From Bacteroidota bacterium (GTDB lineage: Bacteria; Bacteroidota; Bacteroidia; JAADEI01): 5,902 bases of DNA. Of the stretch, positions 1-5,593 are shown one piece after another; position 1 is the first letter of the stretch; every line of letters starts with the position of its first letter. Location: positions 1 to 5,902 of the forward strand of contig WFXT01000029.1 of the NCBI GenBank assembly GCA_015490475.1, in the 5' to 3' direction. The position numbers and the translations under genes were made by a program. Under the pieces are notes generated by a model that saw only the letters and a list, made by a program, of their open reading frames with translations, searched no databases and was not told where the DNA came from.

Positions 1-908
1 AAAAATTGCATGGTTTGGTCAATGATAGTGAGTATTTTGCCATGGCTAATCTGGCATATAGTCCCGCTGTGGTTATAGTTGAAGCAAAAGGTAAAGTAAA
101 AGAGCCTTTAAAGATTAAACACTATTTGACACAAAGTGCTGCTTCCTTTCCGAGGTTACTTGTTATAGTTCATGATGATAGTGAATTAGCCATCGATGAG
201 GTTTGGGAGACTAAGGAGGGCTATAAGTTTTCCGTTTTTGTGGGTGAGGCTTACGTGGGTAAGAATTCTATACTATGGTGGAGCAAAGAGCAACACGGCA
301 GTGACGGAGTTGTAGTTGTTGATTACACGGAAGGCGCGTTATATGAAGGAGCCAGAGCCTCTGTGTTTACATATACCAGTGGTGCTGGCTTCTGGAGAAA
401 CATGCCACATTTGAGGATGAGGGGACCTAACAGTGGAGGCTATATGTATGGGATCACTATAGCAGGGGAGAATGCTTTGTTTGACAATCACACTTTTATG
501 GAGCATGTTTCACCAGATACCGAAGGTGATGAATATTATAAGGGGCTTGTTGATGGTGGTGCGCGAGTTGTATTTAACGGCAGAATTTATGTTCATCAAC
601 AGGCTCAAGGAACAAATTCATATCAGTCTGATAGGTATATTGAGTTGAAAGACAATGCTTATATTTTCAGTCGTCCGCAGTTGGAAATTTTTGCTGATGA
701 CGTAAAATGTACTCATGGTGCTGCTATTGGTTTTGTGGACACAAACGCTCTGCTTTATATGAAAATGCGAGGTATTAGAGAAGAAAAAGCAAAATATTTG
801 ATCTATAAAGGATTCCTTGGTGAGATAATAGAGAAATGTCCTAACTTTGTAAAAGACAGGTGGCAAGAACAAGTTGAAAATGATTTGCAGTGGGTATTGA
901 ACAGTTAG
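1..908 (+). CDS. sufD: SufD, Fe-S cluster assembly scaffold subunit (5'-truncated by window edge)
   Basis: This is the C-terminal part of the SUF scaffold protein SufD, which works with SufB and the ATPase SufC in the cytoplasm to build iron-sulfur clusters. The reading frame is open to the first base (first full codon at 3), so the true start lies upstream. E. coli SufD has about 423 residues, so roughly 100-130 are missing here. What is visible is the SufB/SufD beta-helix core. Recognisable family stretches are GEAYVGKNS, RMRGPNSGG, HTFMEHVSPDTEGDEYYKG, GRIYVHQQAQGTN (with QSDR following) and PQLEIFADDVKCTHGA. The C-terminal helical part begins near YMKMRGI. The histidine of the CTHGA motif (about 63 residues from the end) matches the SufD histidine implicated in cluster assembly in E. 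coli. SufD is preferred over SufB because it is encoded directly before sufS and has C-THGA rather than the SufB cysteine context. The stop codon TAG lies inside sufS (19-nt overlap), implying coupled translation. Confidence 0.93.
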   Translation, partial: KLHGLVNDSEYFAMANLAYSPAVVIVEAKGKVKEPLKIKHYLTQSAASFPRLLVIVHDDSELAIDEVWETKEGYKFSVFVGEAYVGKNSILWWSKEQHGSDGVVVVDYTEGALYEGARASVFTYTSGAGFWRNMPHLRMRGPNSGGYMYGITIAGENALFDNHTFMEHVSPDTEGDEYYKGLVDGGARVVFNGRIYVHQQAQGTNSYQSDRYIELKDNAYIFSRPQLEIFADDVKCTHGAAIGFVDTNALLYMKMRGIREEKAKYLIYKGFLGEIIEKCPNFVKDRWQEQVENDLQWVLNS

Positions 909-2131
909 TTTTTGATGTAGAAAAAGTACGACAAGAGTTTCCAATTCTGAATACTAAAGTAAGGGGTAACAAGAGGTTAGTTTATTTTGACAATGCGGCA
1001 ACAACACAACGTCCCAGAAGGGTTATAGAAACCGTTAAAGAGTTTTATGAAAGATATAACAGTAATGTTCATCGGGGTGCCCACTGGCTTAGTGACCTTG
1101 CCACTAAAATGTATGAAGATGCAAGAAAAACAGTAAAGGAATTCCTTAACGCAAGGTCGGAACGTGAAATAGTTTTTGTCAGAGGCACTACAGAAGGGAT
1201 AAATCTCATAGCAACCAGTTTTTCACGTGGCTTATTGAAAGAAGGTGATGAGATTATTGTTACTGAGATGGAACATCATTCTAATATAGTCCCGTGGCAA
1301 CTGGTGGCTCAACAAACAGGAGCAAAACTAAAAGTAATTCCTATTAATGACAGGGGAGAACTGGTTCTGGAGAAGTTAAAGGATTTAATTACTGAGAGAA
1401 CAAAGTTGATATCTGTTGTCCATGTGTCTAACTCTCTGGGGACTATTAATCCTGTTAAGGAGATTATAGAACTGGCTCATCAGGCAGGAATTCCTGTTGT
1501 TGTTGATGGAGCACAGGCAGTGGCACATATACCTGTAGATGTTCAGGCTCTTGACTGTGATTTTTATGTATTTTCTGGACACAAGATATATGGACCGACG
1601 GGCATTGGTGTTGTCTATGGAAAGGAAAAATGGCTGGATAAAATGCCACCATATCAAGGAGGAGGAGACATGATAAAGGAAGTAACATTTGAAAAGACTA
1701 CATATAACGAACTTCCATATAAGTTTGAGGCAGGAACACCTAATATTGCCGGTGCTATTGGACTGGCTGAAGCACTCAAATGGTTCAAACAATTTGACAT
1801 AAATGCTGTCCATGAGCATGAAAACGAATTAGTTAAGTACGCTACAGAATTACTCAAACAAATAGGTGGAATTCGTATCATAGGGGAGGCGAACAACAAA
1901 ACTGCCGTAGTATCCTTTATTGCCGACGGAGTTCACCCGCATGATATAGGAACGGGATTAGATATGGAAGGAGTGGCAATAAGAACGGGGCATCATTGCA
2001 CGCAGCCTGTTATGTGCCATTTCGGTATTATGGCTACTGCCCGAGCATCCTTTGCTATATACAACACCAAAGAAGAAGTGGAAATATTTGTTTCTGCTTT
2101 GAAAAAGGTGTTAAAATTCTTCAGGCAATGA
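890..2131 (+). CDS. sufS: SufS, type II cysteine desulfurase
   Basis: A PLP-dependent group II cysteine desulfurase (about 413 residues, normal for SufS) that converts L-cysteine to L-alanine and holds the sulfur as a persulfide for Fe-S cluster assembly. Visible landmarks are DNAATTQ near residue 34, MEHHSNIVPW (H129/H130, the histidine that stacks on PLP), VDGAQA (D206 and Q209, cofactor contacts), SGHK with the Schiff-base lysine K232, RTGHHC with the catalytic cysteine C370, and R385 in ATARAS, expected to bind the substrate carboxylate. H351 in VHPHD lies 19 residues before C370, the same spacing as H342 and C361 in B. subtilis SufS, where H342 takes over a zinc ligand position on SufU. 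The start is GTG at 890, because an in-frame TGA at 881 excludes anything earlier and no better start follows before conserved sequence. No clear Shine-Dalgarno sequence precedes it, so it probably depends on ribosomes finishing sufD. It overlaps sufU by 4 nt. Confidence 0.96.
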   Translation: MGIEQLVFDVEKVRQEFPILNTKVRGNKRLVYFDNAATTQRPRRVIETVKEFYERYNSNVHRGAHWLSDLATKMYEDARKTVKEFLNARSEREIVFVRGTTEGINLIATSFSRGLLKEGDEIIVTEMEHHSNIVPWQLVAQQTGAKLKVIPINDRGELVLEKLKDLITERTKLISVVHVSNSLGTINPVKEIIELAHQAGIPVVVDGAQAVAHIPVDVQALDCDFYVFSGHKIYGPTGIGVVYGKEKWLDKMPPYQGGGDMIKEVTFEKTTYNELPYKFEAGTPNIAGAIGLAEALKWFKQFDINAVHEHENELVKYATELLKQIGGIRIIGEANNKTAVVSFIADGVHPHDIGTGLDMEGVAIRTGHHCTQPVMCHFGIMATARASFAIYNTKEEVEIFVSALKKVLKFFRQ

Positions 2132-2574
2132 ACTCACTAGAAGAATTATATCAAGAACTGATATTAGAACACAATCGTTACCCAAGGAATTTTGGTGTTA
2201 TTGAAAATCCTACTCACAAAGCAAGGGGGCTTAATCCATTGTGTGGTGATGAAATAAATCTATATCTGGTTGTGGAGGATGGCACGATAAAAGACATCAA
2301 ATTTCAGGGGCAAGGTTGTGCAATATCTAAAGCTAGTGCTTCCATGATGACTGAGATAGTGAAAGGAAAGACAGTTGAAGAAGCCCTTGACCTGTATAAA
2401 AAATTTCATGATATGGTTACTGCTGATTTTACTCAAGAGGTTGACACTGATAAGTTGGGTCCTGTTGCTGTCTTTTCTGGAGTGAGAGCATTTCCTGCTC
2501 GTGTTAAATGTGCTTCCCTTGCATGGCACGCTCTGGAGGCAGCACTCACTGGTAAAGAAGAATATAGCGAATAA
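2128..2574 (+). CDS. sufU: SufU, zinc-dependent sulfurtransferase partner of SufS
   Basis: A 148-residue protein of the IscU/NifU-like fold that best fits SufU. SufU accepts the persulfide sulfur from SufS and passes it to the SufBCD scaffold. Expected zinc ligands are visible: C39 and D41 in NPLCGDE, C64 in GQGCAISKAS, and C128 in RVKCASLAW. The 64-residue spacing between C64 and C128 includes the insertion of about 20 residues that separates SufU from true IscU (43 residues between the matching cysteines in E. coli IscU), and the IscU histidine before the last cysteine is replaced by lysine (VKC). In the B. subtilis family member these residues bind zinc and do not hold a cluster. The start chosen is the ATG at 2128, whose ATGA overlaps the sufS stop. 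The frame is open back to 1996, but that extension lies entirely inside sufS and encodes no family sequence. MNSLEELYQELILEHNRYPRN matches the usual SufU N-terminus. Confidence 0.93.
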   Translation: MNSLEELYQELILEHNRYPRNFGVIENPTHKARGLNPLCGDEINLYLVVEDGTIKDIKFQGQGCAISKASASMMTEIVKGKTVEEALDLYKKFHDMVTADFTQEVDTDKLGPVAVFSGVRAFPARVKCASLAWHALEAALTGKEEYSE

Positions 2575-2642
2575 CGTGTGTTTTGATTTTCGTCATATCA
2601 TCTCATTTCATTTTTACGTTATCTATGTGGATGTAAAACGTT

Positions 2643-2646
2643 AGGA
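2643..2646 (+). promoter_or_regulatory. Probable ribosome binding site for the lipoprotein gene
   Basis: AGGA lies 5 nt before the ATG at 2652. It is a partial Shine-Dalgarno match, but better than anything before sufS, sufU, tgt or the permease gene, and it supports the ATG that gives a complete signal peptide. No convincing promoter was found in the 77 nt between sufU and this gene. Confidence 0.45.
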
Positions 2647-2651
2647 ATAGC

Positions 2652-3164
2652 ATGTTTAGATCAAGTGCAATTGGTTTAGTGATAATACTTGTTTTCTTGA
2701 GCAGTTGTTCAAAAGATAAAAAGATTGAACGTTCCCTGCGGGGCGAATGGAGTGCTTCAAAGGAAAGCATAGAAGCCACTGCTAAACTTGGACCTACTGA
2801 TAGTTCAGGTTATCATATGATTGTAATGGCTTCAGGTTCGTGTTCTTTTAATAAAGACGGTACAGGCAATTGTCAGTGGACAATTCAAAATCAGGTAAAG
2901 AAAGGAACAGGAATAGTAATGAGCGAAGAATGGACAGAAAAGAATCAGTTTAAATGGCACATAGAGGATGAACATCTCATATTAGAGCATGAGGGGATGT
3001 GTCATTGCAATATGAAGGAAGAAAGATATAAGATAACAAATCGGGATGAGAACCAGATAATTTGCGAAAGTGTTACTGAATCGCAGGTTGAAATGGATTG
3101 TCCAATGTGTGGGGGCACTGTTCGGGAACAATTTCGTTGGCGTCTTACGTTAACAAAAATGTAA
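2652..3164 (+). CDS. Cysteine-rich predicted lipoprotein, function unknown
   Basis: A 170-residue protein that I cannot assign to a named family with confidence. Residues 1-18 form a lipoprotein signal peptide: a short basic start, a hydrophobic core (AIGLVIILVF), then the lipobox LSSC with C19 as the lipidated residue. SKDKK follows the cysteine, so the protein is probably anchored in a membrane facing the periplasm or outside. The mature part begins SLRGEW, resembling the G-x-W strand that opens lipocalin-like lipoproteins common in Bacteroidota. Alternating strands such as QFKWHIEDEHLILEHEG and EQFRWRLTLTK suggest a small beta-barrel or beta-sandwich. Seven cysteines follow C19: C64, C74, C117, C119, C138, C150 and C153. 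They include a CHC pair and CPMCGG, which could bind metal or form disulfides. It lies 77 nt after sufU on the same strand and ahead of a terminator, so co-transcription with the suf genes is possible but not shown. The TAA stop is at 3162. Confidence 0.8.
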   Translation: MFRSSAIGLVIILVFLSSCSKDKKIERSLRGEWSASKESIEATAKLGPTDSSGYHMIVMASGSCSFNKDGTGNCQWTIQNQVKKGTGIVMSEEWTEKNQFKWHIEDEHLILEHEGMCHCNMKEERYKITNRDENQIICESVTESQVEMDCPMCGGTVREQFRWRLTLTKM

Positions 3165-3165
3165 A

Positions 3166-3255
3166 GGCGATCGCCAAGGGAGTTGGAGAGGGTGCACCTC
3201 ACACTCTGCGCCTCATCGCCGGGGGGAGTCGGGACGGCGCTAGCCGCCTGGCTCC
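3166..3255 (+). ncRNA. Candidate structured RNA or structured 3' UTR (GC-rich block)
   Basis: Directly after the lipoprotein stop codon the composition jumps to about 70% GC (64 of 91 bases counted over 3165-3255), against roughly 40% in the surrounding genes. Several pairings are possible by eye: GGCGAT (3166-3171) with ATCGCC (3215-3220) as a closing stem; AGAGGGTG (3187-3194) with CACACTCT (3200-3207), one mismatch and a 5-nt loop; and the terminator hairpin 3225-3255. I did not recognise SRP RNA, RNase P, 6S RNA, tmRNA, tRNA or a known riboswitch. No gene follows on this strand, so a riboswitch is unlikely; a small RNA or a stabilising 3' UTR fits better. No separate promoter was identified. 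Confidence 0.3.
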
Positions 3256-3267
3256 TTTTTTATTTTT
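3225..3267 (+). terminator. Rho-independent terminator closing the plus-strand unit
   Basis: GGAGTC (3225-3230) pairs with GGCTCC (3250-3255), with one G-T wobble. An inner stem GGCG (3236-3239) pairs with CGCC (3245-3248) around the loop CTAGC. The hairpin is followed at once by six T, one A and five T (3256-3267). It works only for the plus strand, since the other side of the hairpin has no T run in the minus sense. It would end transcripts of the lipoprotein gene and possibly of the whole suf unit, and it shields the convergent permease gene. Confidence 0.85.
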
Positions 3268-3354
3268 GTATGCCTTTGTAAGTCACGCAGCTTGTTAGCC
3301 GCAATAGAGAGGCACCTTAGCAATCTTGACTCTTGATTTGGTAAGTTATGCGCT

Positions 3355-4431
3355 TCAATATCTCAACCTCCATATTATAACAATGCCGGTAACAATTAAA
3401 TAGATGAAGTTAGGCATCCAGACGCCGAGCCATGCAGGAAAAGGTGTGTTCAATGCGAGTATGGTGGTTAGACGAGATACGAAGATGTAAGAAAAGCCGA
3501 TAGCGAGTCCTATGGCTATGTGTAAGCCAGTGCCTCCTCTTACTTTTCTGCTTGCAATGGTGACGCCAAGCAGAGTGAGAATAATGAGAGTGAAAGGCAT
3601 AGCATATCGCTCGTAGAGCTTTACGTAGTAGTATTTAATGTTTTCAGAACCTCTTCTTTCTTCTTCTTTGATAAATGCTTTTAATTGTTTAGTGGTCATT
3701 GCTTCAATAGAATATTCAATGTCGGGGTCGAAATCTTCCGGTGCAATCGGAAGGTTAATAATTAAGGAGTCAAGTTTTTTTAAATCATGTTTGGCACTGG
3801 CAAGGGAACGCATAAAAACTCCCTTTAACAACCACGTGGAATCTCCTTTCCATGTAAATTGATTGGCATACGTTCGTTTGTGTAGCAGAACGCCACTTAG
3901 CTGGTCAAGGACCAGATTGTAGCCCACCGAATCTCGCATTGAAAATGTTCTGAAGAGCATAAACGTGCCTTCCTGCAATTCCAGGATAGTGTTGTCTGTC
4001 CATGTTATTGCCCAACCGAGATATTCATTCTCAAACCTGAGCTTTTCCCGTGCTACGTATGGATGCAGATTGTGGTATGAGTATGCAAGGGCGGCGGATA
4101 TGAGGCTTGCCCATAAAACGTAGGGGATGAGAAATCTGAAAAAACTCATTCCTCCAGTAAACATAGCAACTATTTCCATTCGGTCTGCTAGTCTGCTTGT
4201 GTAAAACACTGCTGCGATGAATACGAAGAAGGGCATTAGCATTATCAAAAAGTATGGTGTTAAATAAGCATAGTAGTGGGTCAAGACGAACCACATGGAT
4301 AGGTCATTCTCATAAAAATCATCAACACGTTCTGCTATGTCCCAAACAGTTATTATTAATGAAAAAACTAAGATTGTAGCGAGCCAACTTAGTGTTAATC
4401 CTCGCAATATATAGCGATCAAGAATCTTCAT
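3355..4431 (-). CDS. LptF/LptG-family permease (YjgP/YjgQ), lipopolysaccharide export
   Basis: A 358-residue inner-membrane protein of the LptF/LptG family. In the known system LptF and LptG form the membrane channel that, with the ATPase LptB, lifts lipopolysaccharide from the inner membrane onto the LptC-A-D bridge. The layout is typical: MKILDRYILRG at the N-terminus, three membrane segments near 11-30, 56-78 and 100-118, a soluble periplasmic beta-rich domain of about 150 residues (120-270), then three more segments near 274-293, 303-324 and 333-355. Family stretches include SRLADRMEIVAM and, at the start of the last third, SRKVRGGTGLHIAIGLAIGF. From sequence alone I cannot say whether it is the LptF or LptG paralogue, so no symbol is given. 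It begins 7 nt after the tgt stop and is the last gene of its operon. Its TAA stop is about 190 nt from the convergent lipoprotein stop. No Shine-Dalgarno sequence is visible. Confidence 0.92.
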   Translation of the reverse strand: MKILDRYILRGLTLSWLATILVFSLIITVWDIAERVDDFYENDLSMWFVLTHYYAYLTPYFLIMLMPFFVFIAAVFYTSRLADRMEIVAMFTGGMSFFRFLIPYVLWASLISAALAYSYHNLHPYVAREKLRFENEYLGWAITWTDNTILELQEGTFMLFRTFSMRDSVGYNLVLDQLSGVLLHKRTYANQFTWKGDSTWLLKGVFMRSLASAKHDLKKLDSLIINLPIAPEDFDPDIEYSIEAMTTKQLKAFIKEEERRGSENIKYYYVKLYERYAMPFTLIILTLLGVTIASRKVRGGTGLHIAIGLAIGFSYIFVSRLTTILALNTPFPAWLGVWMPNFIYLIVTGIVIIWRLRY

Positions 4432-4438
4432 CTTATGT

Positions 4439-5590
4439 TTATAAACGTCTGTTTAGTATAGGTATCATTTCTTCTGCCCATTCTTTAAAGTCTCCTGCTA
4501 TAATGTGTTCTCTGACCTTGCGCATGAGGTCCATGTAAAAATAAATATTGTGAACTGTTGCAATCATGAAGCCAAGGATTTCATTAGTTTTAAGTAGATG
4601 TCTTAAAAATGCTTTTGTATATGTTCGTGAACCATGCCATAGGCTTCCTTCATCAATAGGTGAGAAGTCATATTTCCATTTTGAGTTGTGGATGTATATT
4701 GTTCCCTGCCATGTGTAGAGCAATCCTCTCCGACCATTTCTTGTGGGTATTACGCAGTCAAAAGTATCAATACCAAGCATTATGCATTGTAATATATTAG
4801 CAGGTGTTCCCACGCCAAGCAAATGCCTTGGTTTGTCATCTGGTAGCATCTCTGTAGATAAATCAGTCATGGAATACATGTCTTCTTCGGGCTCACCAAC
4901 AGACAGTCCTCCTATGGCAAATCCTGAAAATTCATATCCAATTTTAAGAATTTCTTGTATTGCTTTTTCACGAAGAGATGGATATACTCCACCCTGTAAT
5001 ACTGCATAGAATCCTTGAGAATGCTCGTATAATGGGGATGTTTTTTCGACATGTTCAATAGCTCTTAATAGCCATTTATGTGTTAATTCAACTGCTGACT
5101 CCACCTCTGCCATAGTAGCAGGATAAGGTGGACATACGTCCAGAGGAACCATTATGTCAGAGCCAAGAACACGTTGAGCATCTATGACCACTTCTGGAGA
5201 AAAGAAATGATAAGAACCATCATATGGGGACTGAAATCTTACTCCGTCTTCAGTTACTTTCCTGTTTTTAAGTGAAAATACTTGATATCCGCCGCTGTCT
5301 GTCATTACAGGCAGATTCCATGAGGCAAATCTGTGCAATCCTCCCGCTTCCTTAATTACATCTAGTCCCGGTTTTAAATAAAGATGAAAGGTGTTTGACA
5401 AAATCATCTGGACTCCTGCATTGAGAAGGTCGTCCTTAAAAATTGCTTTTACGGCACCGAGAGTACCTACAGGACAAAAGGCTGGTGTTTCAACAATGCC
5501 ATGTGGCGTGATTAATTTGCCTACACGTGCTTTTGTGTGAGAGTCTTCTTTGGTTTTTTCCCACCTTATTGCCTCTTTGACTTGCCCCAT
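4439..5590 (-). CDS. tgt: tRNA-guanine transglycosylase (queuosine biosynthesis)
   Basis: A 383-residue bacterial-type Tgt, which swaps guanine-34 in the anticodon of tRNAs for Asp, Asn, His and Tyr with preQ1, leading to queuosine. Catalytic elements are present: TDSGGYQ with the general base D98, LDVC with D151 and C153, VLQGG with Q199, GGLSVGE (227-233), and FDCVIPTR with the nucleophile D278. C153 and V231 correspond to C158 and V233 of the Zymomonas mobilis enzyme, which favour preQ1 over queuine. The residue between D151 and C153 is valine, where glutamate is usual. The C-terminal CxCxxC zinc ligands of the E. coli and Z. mobilis enzymes are missing: the matching stretch reads DEGSLWHGSRTYTKAFLRH, although the later histidine (H347 in ATVHN) remains. 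I recall the same lack of cysteines in Bacteroidota Tgt proteins, so this looks like a lineage trait rather than damage. It starts 3 nt after the DUF420 stop codon and is followed after 7 nt by the permease gene, so the three are probably co-transcribed. Confidence 0.96.
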   Translation of the reverse strand: MGQVKEAIRWEKTKEDSHTKARVGKLITPHGIVETPAFCPVGTLGAVKAIFKDDLLNAGVQMILSNTFHLYLKPGLDVIKEAGGLHRFASWNLPVMTDSGGYQVFSLKNRKVTEDGVRFQSPYDGSYHFFSPEVVIDAQRVLGSDIMVPLDVCPPYPATMAEVESAVELTHKWLLRAIEHVEKTSPLYEHSQGFYAVLQGGVYPSLREKAIQEILKIGYEFSGFAIGGLSVGEPEEDMYSMTDLSTEMLPDDKPRHLLGVGTPANILQCIMLGIDTFDCVIPTRNGRRGLLYTWQGTIYIHNSKWKYDFSPIDEGSLWHGSRTYTKAFLRHLLKTNEILGFMIATVHNIYFYMDLMRKVREHIIAGDFKEWAEEMIPILNRRL

Positions 5591-5593
5591 AAC

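Noticed and set aside
1660..1673. Strong Shine-Dalgarno-like run AGGAGGAGG followed by ATG inside sufS
   Set aside because: It encodes the conserved SufS stretch YQGGGDM; the repeated GGA codons explain it and no separate product is expected.
1385..1899. Minus-strand open frames opposite sufS
   Set aside because: They are antisense shadows of a highly conserved gene, with no family similarity and no start signals. The same holds for minus-strand frames opposite sufD, sufU and the lipoprotein gene.
1996..2127. Upstream extension of the sufU reading frame to an ATG at 1996
   Set aside because: It lies fully inside sufS, encodes no SufU-like sequence, and the ATG at 2128 gives the family's normal N-terminus and length.
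2575..2651. Search for a promoter between sufU and the lipoprotein gene
   Set aside because: TTTTG at 2581-2585 could be an upstream element of the Bacteroidota type, but no TAnnTTTG follows at the right distance, so no promoter is called.
3166..3175. Ten-base palindrome GGCGATCGCC, containing the cyanobacterial HIP1 octamer GCGATCGC
   Set aside because: Seen once only, within a GC-rich folded block; nothing else points to cyanobacteria, and the bases are better explained by the stem with 3215-3220.
3098..3298. A 66-codon plus-strand frame across the lipoprotein end and the GC-rich block
   Set aside because: It overlaps the real gene in another frame and runs through the terminator; no recognisable protein sequence.
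3287..3302. Short hairpin GCAGCT-TGTT-AGCCGC after the terminator
   Set aside because: In the minus-strand RNA it pairs fully with one G-U, but no T run follows, so it is not an intrinsic terminator; too short to claim another role.
3325..3337. Tandem TCTTGAC-TCTTGA repeat near the permease stop codon
   Set aside because: Only two short copies; expected by chance and with no associated structure.
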